From positions 102,479,111 to 102,543,110 of the forward strand of contig OY821521.1 of the NCBI GenBank assembly GCA_963682025.1: a stretch of DNA of 64,000 nt, read 5' to 3'. The stretch is from Cordilura impudica (taxonomy: Eukaryota > Arthropoda > Insecta > Diptera > Scathophagidae). Below, in pieces: positions 47,193-59,705 of the stretch; within the stretch, counting starts at the first letter, position 1, and every line of letters starts with the position of its first letter. The translations under genes were made by a program, and so were the position numbers. The notes beneath the pieces were generated by a model. It had not been told where the DNA came from and did not search any database. It saw only the letters and a list, made by a program, of their open reading frames with translations.

Positions 47193-50100
47193 TATGGATA
47201 ATAATGTTAAAATCCAATCAGCGAAAAGCAGGATTGGTGTACTTTCGCCTAATAATGACGAAACCGGTAATCCTGTGGGTACAATTGCAATCAAAGATCT
47301 GATGAAGATAATAGGAACACTTATGAATGATAAGTGATAAATTTATTCCAACAAAACAAGGTTTTGAGGAAATAAAAATAAGGTATCCGATAACTCCACT
47401 AAGCTAGATGATTTAAAAGCAGAAAAAGAAACACTAGGAGGCGAAAACTGTATGAAAATAATGGTAAATTGGGAGTCTGTGGATATCGTGAAAGAGATAT
47501 TTAAAAACACTAGAAACTTAGCGGGATTAAAAATAAGCGTTGAGCGGCATCTGAGCACAGAGAAACAACAAGACAAACGATAATTGAACAAAATTATGAT
47601 TCGTAACGAAAAAAATAAAATTGGAGATAAATGGCTTTGTTGGAGTAAAAATAAATAAACGGGAGACGAAATTCTTAAAAACTATATGGAGATGTTTTAA
47701 ACTCTGTTAGCATTAATTATATTAAAATATTGATGAATTTAAATTCAAAAACCGTTACTATTTCAAAAACTCACCAAATAAATCAAAAAAACAATGTTGT
47801 AAAACATACTCGCATTTACCAAAATAATGAAAATGATAAATCAACATTTCTGAATGTTATCTCATGTAACTGTCATGGGTTAGAAAATAAAGTTTTATTT
47901 ATTGATTTCTTTCAATTTAGAAACTCACATCACTTAAGATAAGGTAGAGAGATTTAAAAAGTTTTTCAACGGTTATACATATACATATTGGAAACCAGCT
48001 GCCAAGAATTGTAGGTATGGATGGACAATTGCAGGTTATGTTTATGGTGTTAACAACGATTTACGGAAATATAATATTACTTACGAATTTAGTGTACGAG
48101 ATGCGATAGAATTAATTATCATTAGAACAACCACAAAATCATTAAATATAATGCCGCAATATATGAGAACAGCAACTTGGAAGGATGATTTCGATACAAT
48201 AAGAAGATTTTTAATAAATGAAGATACACAAAACTTATTTATTATTGGGGATTTAAATATCCGTATGGGAAATTAGCAACAATGCCCAGATGATTTCATT
48301 AAAGCTACATTTATTTTACAACTCTGTCAACATTTTGGATTACACATTCTTAACGGATGTGCAAAAGGTGATGAAGTAGGTAAATTTACATTTGTGAGTG
48401 GTGTCGGAGAATCGGCAAATGATATGTGTGCAGTATACGATAATATTGTAGATAATTTTAAAGTAGAAAACAAAATATTGTCTGATCATATGCCAATAGT
48501 TTTAAAGGTAAAAGTAAAAGGGAAAACATTGATAAACCAATGAATATGCTATCAAAAGTAATATGGGATGAAAGAAAACGAGGAGAATGCCAGCAAAAAC
48601 TGAACGAAACGAGTAACTATCGTGGAATATCATTCATGTATGTCATAGCAAAATTATTATGGATATTTTAAACTGAAGGATAAATTTATGGCTAAACAAA
48701 CACAATATTATATGTGAGTACCAAGCAGGCTTCCGTGAAGGATATTCTATTGTAGATAATTTGTACAATTTAACAGCAATTGCTCATCTAAAATGTAATG
48801 GAAATAAAAAGCTATATGTTTTTTTTTTTGCAGATTTTCGTGCAGCTTTTAACAAAGACTCTAGAAAAGCTCTGTTTTACAAACCCCAACTTTGCAGTTT
48901 AGGAAGGAGAAATTTTATCGACAGATTTTGAAACATGCACTGGGGTAAAACAGGGTTGCCTGCTATCGCCAACGCTTTTCTCGATTTATTTAAATGACTT
49001 ACACGAGTATTTAGAAGGTGGAGTTAATGTGGGCTCAATAAATATTAGATTATTAATGCACACTGATGATATAGTAATTTTAGCAGACGATATTCTTACC
49101 GTCACTGATCAACAACCTGGAGAGATATTACGGTATATGGAATCAAGAAGTCAATCTAAAAAACTAACTCGGCAATGATGATATCCAGATAAGGAGGGAA
49201 ACTCGCATAAAGAGAAAATTGGATTTTCAATGGTGAATCAGTTAGAATTTCAAATGAATACAAATATCTTGGAGTTACACTATCGCCAAAAATAAATTTT
49301 AAAAACAAGCAAGAAAATTATAGACGGACTAGACCAACCATACGATACCCTATACCATGCGTTTAGATACCCTATCTCGTAGGTCCAACTTATTAGATAA
49401 AGAAAATAAACATAAACCAAATTTGAGGGTCATTGTTATTATTATTTTTTTTTTTTTTTTGTCTTATAGACTTTATTTTTGGACCACTGATAAGTGAATA
49501 AAATAAACTTACAAAAACCCAATTTGACAGACTCTGTATGATAATTTGGATATTATGGCAATTTAAGTCGACCTCATGGGGGTCATTTGTATGGGGTCTA
49601 TGTCTGAACATTCACCGATTTTTAACAATTTTAATATCGTTCATCCTATGGTCAATAGAAACTTATGTACTAAATTTCAGCATAATATATATATTCATAT
49701 TTGCGACCTCTAGTTTACATGGACACACAGACGGACCGACATCGCTAAATCGACTCAGAAAGTGCTTCTGAGTCGGAAAGTGATTCTGAGTCGATCGGTA
49801 TAATAAAATATGGGTCTAGGTTAGCACAAATTCATTATACCCTGACCACATAGTGGAATGTCGAAAAGAAACATATCAGCGAAAAATAGTATTAATGAAA
49901 CATGGACCTATCCAGTCATATGGAGCCCAAATATGGGGATTCTCATTATTCGAGGAAGTTGATAAACTCCAAAGGTTTTTCTTAAAAAAGATTTTTAAAT
50001 TACCACAACTCACACCTACATAGGCGCTGATCCTAGCAACTGGCAGTGAAAATAATCGTACATATTCTCTAGACTTACATCTACGATACATACTTAAAAA

Positions 50101-50495
50101 ACTTTTTGAATATAATGGGAACCACTTGTCAAGCCAGCTCACAAAAAAATAATTTTGGCAAAAAAAGTTGTATTGGTATAAAGATATTGAAACTTTTGCT
50201 AGAGATGTTAATTCAATTCGAATTGCGGCATGCACGACAAGAGAAAACTGGGAACAATTACATATTAAATTCTTAGTTGGTTAAAAACTAAAGAAAGAGA
50301 TTTTTACTTGGAGAATGCATCTTGTACAAACCGCTTTTATGCAACTCTGAATTATAGCGAACCACAATGCTATTTTGATCTTAGTAAAGATATGAGAGCC
50401 GTAAGCTATACTTTCAAAGCCAGATGTCACCTTGTCGAGCATAATGGAACCAGGTTTCAACACCAAAGGTATATGTTCAGAACTAATGATGCCAA
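47193..50495 (+). pseudogene. Third LINE, ORF1 relic plus endonuclease-RT, interrupted by family A
   Basis: ORF1: MDNNVKIQSAKSRIGVLSPN (47193) and LAGLKISVERHLSTEKQQDK (about 47520), the latter like the end of an ORF1 coiled-coil region. ORF2 endonuclease: TFLNVISCNCHGLENK (47845), LFIIGDLNIRMGN (48235), GKFTFVSGVGESANDMC (48380) and LSDHMPIVLK (48480). RT: SNYRGISFMYVIAKL (48610), YQAGFREGYSIVDNLYNLTA (48720), FFADFRAAF, GVKQGCLLSPTLFSIYLNDL (48945), and HTDDIVILADD at the catalytic box (Tyr-Ala changed to His-Thr). The frame is interrupted by a repeat at 49300-49858 and resumes with YGAQIWGFSLFEEVDKLQRF, ending at LVEHNGTRFQHQRYMF (50465). Many stops are present. The GVKQGCLLSP box sets this family apart from the other LINEs here. 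Confidence 0.8.
49300..49858 (+). repeat. Family A repeat inside the third LINE
   Basis: Starts ACAAGCAAGAAAATTATAG, with CGATACCCTATACCATGCG, a long T-run, GATATTATGGCAATTTAAG, a CACACAGACGGACCGACATC block and ACCACATAGTGG at the end. LINE protein similarity ends just before it and starts again just after, so it inserted after the LINE. Confidence 0.75.
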
Positions 50496-50700
50496 AAAAA
50501 GTCGACATTGACTGGCCACCCAGAATGCCAGATCTGACCTCTATGTTGTGCGGTTATTTTAAAAGCAAAGTGTAGGCCAACAAGCCTCGGACTATTAACG
50601 AGCTCAAGGCAAACATTTGTGCTGAAGTTATCACTATACTGCACGATATGGTCGAAAAAGGTATAGAAAATGCAGCAAATGACACATTCGATTAATGATT
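50496..50700 (+). pseudogene. C-terminal fragment of a DDE transposase fused to the LINE tail
   Basis: Reads VDIDWPPRMPDLTSMLCGYF, then KSKV, a stop, ANKPRTINELKANICAEV and HDMVEKGIENAANDT. The DWP-x-R-x-PDL-T ... GY-x-KSKVY ... INELK order is the end of Tc1/mariner-class DDE transposases. The upstream catalytic part is missing; the join to LINE sequence is within about 15 bp of 50490. Confidence 0.65.
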
Positions 50701-50929
50701 TATTCAATTGTAGTCCAAATGAATTGAAAAGGACCAATTTAAAATTTAAAAAATAATTAATTTTATGTGGATTATTTCAATGTTTGTTTAATTTTAATTG
50801 TAACGTGTTTAAGTTTAAAACCAAATCCGTTGATCTTAAGTGCACATCACTTAGACGTAAATGTATCGTAACCTAGCATTACGTGTTTCTTTACAAAAAA
50901 CTTCAAATATGGTAAGATATTATTTTGTA

Positions 50930-51527
50930 CGAGGGCGGCTAAATAAGTCCGTGACTTTTCGAATTTCCATCAAATACAACCTGTTAGTAGACTACTGTAA
51001 AATTTTGAGCAAGTTCCGTCATTTACTTTGCGTTTAACAGTTGTTGAAAATATACAACCTCGTTTTTTTTATGGAAAAAAGTAAATTTCGAGTGCTCATT
51101 AAACATTATTTTTTGCGGAAAAAAACCGTCAATTAAACCAAGAAATACTTAGGTGGCTCTGCACCATCGATTTCAATGTTGAAAAACTCGTTTACTGACT
51201 TTCGTTGTGGTCGCACAAATATAAATGACGCTGAACGTTCTGGACGGCCAATTGAGGTCAATACACCCGAAAATGTCGAAAAAATCCACGATATGGTGTA
51301 AGCCGATCGAAGAGTAAAAGTGCGTGAGATTGTTGATGGCATAGGCATTTCATACGGCAGTGCGGTTTCGATCTTAAATGATCAGTTGGGTTTAAGAAAG
51401 CTATCTGCAAGGTTGCCGTTGGACTAAGTGTATTGAGCTAAAAGGAGATTATGTTGAAAATAAATTTTTATTTTGCAAAAAAAATATGTGTCATTCTAAA
51501 AGTCACGGACTTATTGATACGCCCTCG
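50930..51527 (+). mobile_element. Internally deleted mariner (irritans-type), intact ends, 598 bp
   Basis: TA at 50928-50929 and 51528-51529 flanks inverted ends CGAGGGCGGCTAAATAAGTC and the reverse complement of GACTTATTGATACGCCCTCG. Both carry AAGTCCGTGACTTTT. On the + strand 51073-51420 reads MEKSKFRVLIKHYFL, LGGSAPSISMLKNSFTDFRC, RSGRPIEV and GISYGSAVSILNDQLGLRKL, the mariner DNA-binding region. It is interrupted by TAA near 51299 and cut just after LSAR. The catalytic domain is deleted, but the transposon ends look usable in trans. Confidence 0.85.
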
Positions 51528-51529
51528 TA

Positions 51530-53809
51530 TGTATGATATAAGCCAACGCAACTTAATTAGATCGAAATGTAATTTCCGATTGGGAACCATTTTGTTTTAA
51601 AAAGTATGCTTCTACGTTTTCAATATTATATTTTATTCTCTAAGCATAGTAAGACGAACATATCTGAATTAGTTTTGCATTTTATAGGTTATAGGCTTGG
51701 GTATACAATCATAGCGTGAAGTTTTAGTAGAATTAATTTACCAAATCTTACATATTTACTCCATCACTCTAAACAATGAAAGACAAAATAAAGATAAAAC
51801 AATAAATATATCTGTGGTCACAAGCGATAACTGCTTAAGTCGACTTAAGATCGATTTGAGTTATGTATGCTATCATATTCTACTAAAAACGCTTTATATT
51901 TACGTGTAATCGCCATTTCTCTAACACTGTTTATTAAAAAGTTATTAATGAAAACATACTGACCTAAGTTCTAATAAAGCCCCATTATATTTATATAAAA
52001 AGTTATTTTTCTCAAAAGCTTGATTTTCGACTTAGGTGGTTAATGCTTGTGAAATATAATATAATATAATGCTTAGAAATATATAAATATATATATAGAA
52101 ATAAGGTGGCCTTCATTCTATGGAGGGAAAAAAGTGCTCGAATTTAAAGTCTCACCCCCTAGAAATTTGCGAGTAGCAAAAAAACTGAGAAATACAAAGT
52201 TTTGGGACAATCAAAAAATACTTAGAGGTGCCTCAACGCGACTGAAAATTTCATGTGTGTTTTACGATATTTTCAATATTTTACGAAAATTTCGTTCTAT
52301 AGTTTATTTTTTTCGACAAGTGACATGAATCGATTTCAGTACTAAATTTTATCTTTTAAAAGCTATATTACTGCAAAATCGAGTAAAAATTCGCCAAGAA
52401 ATAGCAAAAAAAAACTAGGTCGTGAAATTTGACGCAAATTTTTTCAACGTTAAGAAATTAATTAAAGACATCATTTTTTTTTTGTCACTATAACTAGGTG
52501 CACTCATACATCAAGTATTGTATTATTACAACGATTTTAACCTATTGCGAAATGAAAACAAAAATGGAAATTTTTTTGATAAAATTTTGAGCGCACCTTT
52601 TTTAAGTTTTAAAAAATTTTTGTCTAAATTCACAAATTTCGCCAAAAATTAGGAAAAAAGGAAATGCTAATATTAACCAATAATTGAATATATTATCTAA
52701 AATTGAATTTTGCAAATATTAATGGTACCTTATTGTACCTATAATGAGTATCCTAAGTTGTAACGAATACTTAAACCTACTGTGAATTATCTATTTTATC
52801 TAAAAAAGTACCGTAAAATTAAGATCATCCGTTGTCAGAATGTTATATCAAAAATATTTGATAGAGAGACTTCCTGTACAAGTATCAACTAAAACGGTGA
52901 GCTAGAATAGCACCTAAAATCATTTTATATTCTCAAGAAATAAAAATTGTAATATAAAAAATAAATATCCCTCTAGTTTTATTTCACAACATTTATAATT
53001 TCTACATTTAACGAGAAAATATAATTGTTGAGGCACACGTTTCTCACCAGTTCAATTTAGATTCCAGGAATTGCAGCCCACTATTGCATCCTAGCATCCC
53101 GAATTAAACATCATCCATCCCAGAGAAACTGTTCAATTTTCTTAAACAAAATTTCAACAAATGGATCTGGCACTTTAAAGTTTTGTTAAATATATTTTAC
53201 AGATTAACTGTGTGAATTTTTAAGTAAATTCCTCCGCCTGTAAAATATTCAGTAAATGTACTCTTTCCAAATACTTTGACCAAAAATGTATCAGTTTTAT
53301 CCTTTTAAATGTTATGTTTTATCCTGATAGCCTAAGATTTCTGAAAAAAGTAATATTTCCCCATTAACCCAAGCTAATGAAAGACAATTTTTTAAAACAT
53401 CTTTTTTACCCGTATTGAATTTTGCTGAATAATAAACCGATTCGAAATATTTTGGTTTTCTGAAAACTATAAATACAGGTCCATGTTATATCAAAATTAT
53501 AATATTTTCGGTTCAATAACGGCCAAATTAATGACCTCAAATATCATTAAAAAAGAAACGCAATTTTCAGATTTTAAGGTCATCGTCTTAAGTCCTGAGA
53601 ATACATATGCTAATTTTTTGGTATGGTCTGAAAGCTAAAACTATCTTCTGTCGACTCAAGTCAGTTTTAAAAAAATCGGTTTGAAAATGTGGAAAATAAA
53701 AAAAAAATAAAAATGGCACATATATGTACCATTGGTCGTGAAAGGGTTAAAATTGAATAGCTATACAAATTAAATTAGCCATTACTGTTATTTGATATTA
53801 CTTGACATA
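51530..53809. other. Intergenic DNA, nothing recognised
   Basis: AT-rich, with short homopolymers. No terminal repeats, coding blocks or structured RNA were recognised. Confidence 0.4.
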
Positions 53810-53885
53810 AAAAAAAGTAAGAGTGTTAAATTCGGCTGTGCCGATTCTTTGATACCCTCCACCTCGGTTTGAGTCTTGATAATAA
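53810..53885 (-). repeat. Family B related end fragment
   Basis: AAAAAAGTAAGAGTGTTAAA, TTCGGCTGTGCCGATTCTTT and GATACCCTCCACCTCGG: a repeat terminus whose motif recurs at 16.9 kb and 57.66 kb. Confidence 0.45.
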
Positions 53886-56209
53886 ATGTAAATGAAAAAG
53901 TAAACAATTTGTTAAACTTAATACCAAATTATTTCAGCAAATTCTTTGGGTTGGTTTTCGTCTTTTCTATTATTTCGGATTTATTTCGGTGTTTGCTTTT
54001 TGGTCATCGTGGTTACTGATCGGCATGCATTTTGGTTATATACCTATATGCATGCGTTTCCGGTTATATGACATAACTTCTCGTTTAATTTAGTTTTTGT
54101 TAATTAAATAGCTCGCCCTAACCTCCATAGCAAAGGTAATGGTTGTGTAGGGTGGCTATATGCATTAAATCATGCTAATTGGAGATGGCTGTATAGTTTC
54201 TTTTAACTGGCGAAATATTTTTTCATTGCGGTCATGTAGGTCGGATGGAGTAACAAATAATAACCAAAAAAAAAAAGCTCTCTCAAATTTTTTATTAAAA
54301 CATTGCCATATTTGGAAAACAAAGAGAATAAATTTATAATAATAAATATTCAAATTAGGGATGCCAAACGCAAAAAACCAAATGTCCCAAACATTTTAAA
54401 TAAAATAATTTGTTATCTTTATTTTCCAAAAAAAATTGTTAAAATTCTTTATATAAATAACATTCTCATCAAATTGCGTTTATTTATGTAACAGTTTTTA
54501 TATTCGCAATTCTTAAATATCATTTGACGTTTTCTAAAATTCATTGAATTTAAATTAATGTTTTCTGTAGTCCGATTCTGTAAATTTCAACGATCCGAAA
54601 ATCGCAAAATATATCGACAGCTATTGTTGTTTGCACTAAGGATTAAGTGATTCACTAAGTACATACATCTTAACGACAGTCGACAAATCTATTTTTCTAT
54701 TTATTTAAATTGTAAACGAGTGGCGTCTCTCTCAAAATAAGCGAAAAACACAAAGAAGAATAGAAAAAAACAAATTACTTCGTGTTTGACAGGATTATTT
54801 TATGTTTATGTTTAATATCTTTATTTTTTTTTTTACTAATATTTCTGTTTATTTATTTGAAAATGAAATAAAGAATTGAATATGCCTTTTAATTTTTTTT
54901 ATTTATATAAAAAAGTTTTTTACTTAAAGCAAAATATTTTCACTATTTTATGATTTTTATTTATGTATGACGACATTTCAACCTAAAAATTTAAGTTTTT
55001 ATCGATTGAATAAACAACACAAAAATGGTTGTCGTTTAGATAACAACAACAGCTGACTTTAACAATAGCGAATATCGTTTAAAAATTTTACCTGATAAAT
55101 TTACTATTTTCTTTTTTTTTTAACGATTCGACTATCGTTAAAAGAAGTTACTGAATCGCGGTACTGAAAAGCTATTAATTTCTCCTGAATGTCAGTATGT
55201 TTTGTAAATGTAAAAATTTTTTAAATGTAAACACAGGTATTTGGTGTTTATTTTTTGGAATTTCAATTTGTGTTTAACGAATAAAATTTATATATTAAAG
55301 ATGCAATTGATGTCTTCTAAATCTAAAATTATTATTTCCGACGTTTGTATGATTTTCTGAAATTCAATTAATTGTAACTTATAATTGGAAATTTTTAATT
55401 CTAGTTTTTAGAATTGATATTTTCTTAAATTTGAATGGAAAATTTAAAAAGTGCAATTTTGTATTTATGTGAATAATAATGCTTTAGTAATTATAAACAA
55501 TATTTAAAAATTAAATGTAATCGCAAGCAGATATTTTGTAGGTAAAGCAGAATAATAATTCTATATAACTATGTAGAACTGTTTTGAAAGCAAAAAAACT
55601 CATTGATGAACTCGGTAACTCTATTTTGTAAACACAACAAAAAGTTAATATTTCAAACTTATGTTCATATTTGTAAAAGAATGATGAAAAACGTATGAAA
55701 TAAAAGACCAGCCCGTGTATCCTCTTAACATTGTTCTGCATGATATCTAGTTGAAAATATTAACATTATTGTTAAAATAGAAATAACTGTTGCAAAGCTA
55801 ATTAGAACAAACAAAAATTGTGGCGCCATCTACTGTGGCACAGTCACGCTGAGCAAAATGACGTGACACTCTGTTAATGCAAAAGAAATGAATTTTCCCC
55901 ACAACAAAATATTGCAGAATTTTATGTAAATAAAATAATATACCGATTTATTTCTAACATGCAGTTGTTATGGATATACATATATATAATATATGTATAT
56001 TATTTGTGTTATTTAATATATTCATGTATGTATATGTAAATATTACACACAAAAAATACAACATCAAACGTTATTTTTGTGTTTTTCTCTTTAAATAAAT
56101 TTATACATAACATTTTTTTTTGCAAAATTTACATTGTTTTTTTTATTAACATCTAGGTATTTTAGCATTATTTGCTTTAGATGCTGGTGAATTTTTACTC
56201 CCTTTATAT
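53886..56209. other. Intergenic DNA, nothing recognised
   Basis: AT-rich. A locally less AT-rich stretch lies at 55818-55866 (GGCGCCATCTACTGTGGCAC). No gene or element boundaries are supported. Confidence 0.4.
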
Positions 56210-56825
56210 TAACTCGTAGTGTCTGCTTGTCGAAAAAATTTTGGATCGATTTTAACCCCTTTCCCGTGATCCATTCGATCTGAAATTTTGCAGGCAGGCT
56301 CGTGGTATTAACAGAAATGATCTAACAAATTTTTTTAGTGATGCAAAACAATGGAAACTTTTACAATTTTCTACCAGAGTTAATAAAAAAATGTACAAAG
56401 GGTTAGTTTTTATTATATTATTACCACAACGACCACAAAAACAACAAGTCCAGCTAAGACAACACAACATTTAGAATAACAACAAGAACAATATAGAAAC
56501 ATCATATTTTTCTTTTTTTTTTTAATTTTTCAGCGATTTCCCTGGACCTGTTCCACCGATTTTAATGATTTTTGAAACAGAAATCTTCCCATGAATTTGG
56601 TGAATCATTCTCACTATAAACGATCACTGTAGCTGCCCGATTGATGCCGTCATCGTGATTTCCACAGACGGACAGACGGACATCACTATATCAACTCCGG
56701 TTGTAATAAGGATCACATATATATATATATTATGGGGTCCAAAATTTTTTTTCTAATTATTACAAACGGAATGAGAAACTTATATATACCCTCTGCACTT
56801 TGGAGTGGAGGGTACAAAAATGGGA
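56210..56825 (+). repeat. Family B repeat, diverged copy
   Basis: GATTTTAACCCCTTTCCCGT, CGTGATTTCCACAGACGGAC, CGGTTGTAATAAGGATCAC and ATATACCCTCTGCACTTTGG, ending GGAGGGTACAAAAA. The block order matches 24.2 and 59.4 kb. Confidence 0.65.
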
Positions 56826-58014
56826 CAATAAAACACTATCTTCTACGTTTTATTGTAGCCCTATGCTATTATTTTTACAAAAAGAAAAGCCTGATTTAGG
56901 TAGGAAGGTTTTTGAGCAAAATGTCATGTCATTGAAATGGAAGGTGCAATTGTAGAAGTTTCATCCGATATGAATTGTAAATGATAGATGGTGCAGTTTT
57001 AAATATTTAAAGCGATACAAATGCATCAAGTAGGAGTTTTATTTGCAATAAAATTCTGACGGAGCTGAACAACATAAACATTTCGAAAACTTGAAATGAG
57101 GACAATTACACACATGGACCTTCCATGCCTTATTGTTGGACACGATTTTTCGAATGATTGTTATATATTGCTTACCGAATCCCCATTAAAATTTGGCGGG
57201 TAAAGGAAAACAAACAATGAATTCAACATGAGTCCAAAGCAAGAACATAGTTAATAATAGACTAAGGGCAGTTTAAACTGTCAAACTTTGTTCTACGACC
57301 TGTCAAAAAGTCGAGTATTAAGAAAAAGTCATATCATGTAAAAAATTATGTTGTGAAATTGAGAGTCTGTATGACTTTATGATGTCATTTTCATCGGACC
57401 AGAGTTGTTTTTTAGTAATATTAAAAAAAAAGATAAACAAAAACAATGAAAGTGGAAATAAAATATAAATTTCAAAATAAATTTGTTTGTTATTCTAAAC
57501 AGCTGTTTTCATAAAACTTGAGTGTATGGTTTTAATGGCCTAAGTATGCAGAAATAATGTCGATGAATTTCATTTTGTGTCGAAAAACCATACGACTGAG
57601 TGTAATGAGAGTATAATATAACTGGGCCTTAAGTTAAGTCTGGATTCGGCAATACTAATGACGGAAATTCGGCTCGCCGATTCTTTTCGAACAGTAACAT
57701 TGCGGCCGAAATAACTGGAATTGATGAAGGTTTTATATATAATTCTGTAATTAATAATTAATATAAAAATATTCAAGGAGCCACTAATAATCACTAGAAA
57801 TATGTATTTAATACACTATGGGTGGTATTATATGACTAACACAATTCATAAGCTTTTAGTTCATGGATGTAATGTTATCGAGTTTTTCGCATTGTTAACT
57901 AATGTCCATGTCTAATAGACACGTATAGTCTCAAGGCTTTCCCTTTTATAGTTCTGAAGTTGTATGATATTCCGTAATTACTTTGTAAAGGAGGTGCTAT
58001 ACCCACTACTCCGA
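56826..58014. other. Intergenic DNA with a possible MITE
   Basis: About 57253-57633 is bordered by TAAGGGCAGTTTAAACTG and, inverted, TTAAGGCCCAGTTAT. The match is too imperfect for a firm call. No coding signal. Confidence 0.3.
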
Positions 58015-58690
58015 TCACAGAATTTTTCTTAGAAAAGGTCATTTCTAGGCAAATGCACTTTTTTAAAGAAAGGTAATTTAAAAAAAAATTTACTTTATTA
58101 AGAAAAATAACTTTTTAATTAGTTTTTTTTTTAAGGATGAATACTTTTGTGAGCAAAAATACTTTTTTATGAAAATGTACTTTTTTAAGAAAGGTATTTT
58201 TTTAAAAAAGCTACTTCTTTAAAAAGGTAATTTTTTAAAAATGTACCTTTTTAAATAAACTTTCCTTTTAAAGCAGGGTAGTTTTTTAAGAAAAGATACT
58301 TTAAAAAAATATATATTTTGTGAAATAGACACTTTTGGAACAAGGTACTTTTTTTAAAAGGGATACTTTATTTCAAAAATAAATCTACTTATTCGAAAAA
58401 GGTACTTTTTAAAAAGGTACTTTTTTAAAAAAGAATACTTTTAAAAAAGACCACTTTTTAATATATTGGACCCTCTTTATGCTACTTTTTTAAAAAGATC
58501 CTTTTTTAAAAAAGGGTACTTTTTAAAGACGGGTACTTTCGAAAAAAAGGATACTTGTTGAAAAAAGGGTAATTTAAAAAAGCGTACTCTAAAAAAAAGT
58601 ATTATCTTTACATCTTTTAATAAAGGTGCTTAAAAAATAATTTTTTTTTCGAAAAGGTGCATTTAAAAAATATTACTTTAATTTCAGTTT
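58015..58690. repeat. GTAC-centred A/T array, copy 3 (longest)
   Basis: Dozens of degenerate units such as TACTTTTTTAAGAAAGGTA, AAAAAGGTACTTTTTTAAAA and AAAAGGGTACTTTTTAAAG, spaced about 15-25 bp. Most are locally self-complementary around GTAC or TTTAAA. Confidence 0.7.
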
Positions 58691-58805
58691 TTTGTCGACC
58701 TTTTTTATTGTATTTTTTTGATATATTTAGAAATTCTTCTAATGGGCTTTTAAGGTCATAATCAATGTAAATAAAAGACTATTTATTTAATTATTTCATC
58801 CTACG

Positions 58806-58835
58806 TTTCGTTGGGATTTTTTCCAACTTCTTCAG
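58806..58835 (-). other. Hammerhead-like motif (CTGAAGA - hairpin - GAAA)
   Basis: Minus strand: CTGAAGA, one A, GTTGG, loop, CCAAC, GAAACG. The order CUGANGA-stem II-GAAA is that of a hammerhead ribozyme core, but there is one extra A before the stem. Probably the 3' part of a repeat. Catalysis is not claimed. Confidence 0.4.
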
Positions 58836-59029
58836 GGATATTATAATTTATTAGATATATAATCTTTTTGTCAATTTTTAACATTTAATATTAAAACATT
58901 TTTCCTTGTTTTTATACGACATAACGACATAAAACACATAATTGAATAATAATAATTGTAAAAATAATCAAAAAGTAAATATCACAGTATAATTTTTTCT
59001 TTAAGTTTATATCACAGTTGAACAGTTTC

Positions 59030-59280
59030 TTTCTCTAAACTTTATTTAAAAAAATACGTTTTTAAAAAAATTTACTTTTCAAAAAAAGGTTTTTTTAAAG
59101 GCACTTTTTAAAAAAACATCTTTTTTAAAAACAGTCCTTTTTTAACAAAAAGGTACTTTAAAAAATTATTCTGGTAATTTTTGAGGTAAAGTACTTTTTA
59201 AGAAAAAGCACTTTTTAAAAAAATTACTTTGGGAGAAAAGGTACTTTTTAAGGAAAAGCACTTAAAAAAAGAATGAACTT
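59030..59280. repeat. GTAC-centred A/T array, copy 4
   Basis: Same motif grammar as 58.0-58.7 kb (AAAAAGGTACTTTAAAAAA, GAGAAAAGGTACTTTTTAAG), separated from it by about 340 bp containing the hammerhead-like motif. Confidence 0.65.
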
Positions 59281-59329
59281 TTATTGCGATTATATTTTTT
59301 CTTTCATATTGGCGATTTTCTTTGTTATA

Positions 59330-59705
59330 TCGTGATAACGATAACAACAAATATGTGGCAATACTTGCTTCAGCTAATGTGACACATGAATTACAACATC
59401 TTAAGAAAAACAACAAACATATTGAAGATGTTTTTTTTCCGATAGTTTATTTTCATTTTTATTCATATCTCATTATTCTTTGGACCGATTTCGATGATTT
59501 TAAATAGCAGCTCCTTCGGGATATTAATATTATTGAGGGTGCGGTCGCGATTCCCACAAACAGATGGACAGATGGTCATTGCTAAATCAACTTCACTTGT
59601 TACAAGGATCACGCCAATGTGTTCGGACTTTACTTCGATGCTTTAAAAATGGAATGGCAACCCTACGTATACCTTCTGCATAGAGGGGTTGGGGGTACAA
59701 AAACT
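59330..59705 (+). repeat. Family B repeat, near-complete copy
   Basis: CAGCTAATGTGACACATGAA, ATTGAGGGTGCGGTCGCGAT, ACAGATGGACAGATGGTCAT, ACTTGTTACAAGGATCACG, TATACCTTCTGCATAGAGG and a final GGGGGTACAAAAAC. Confidence 0.7.
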
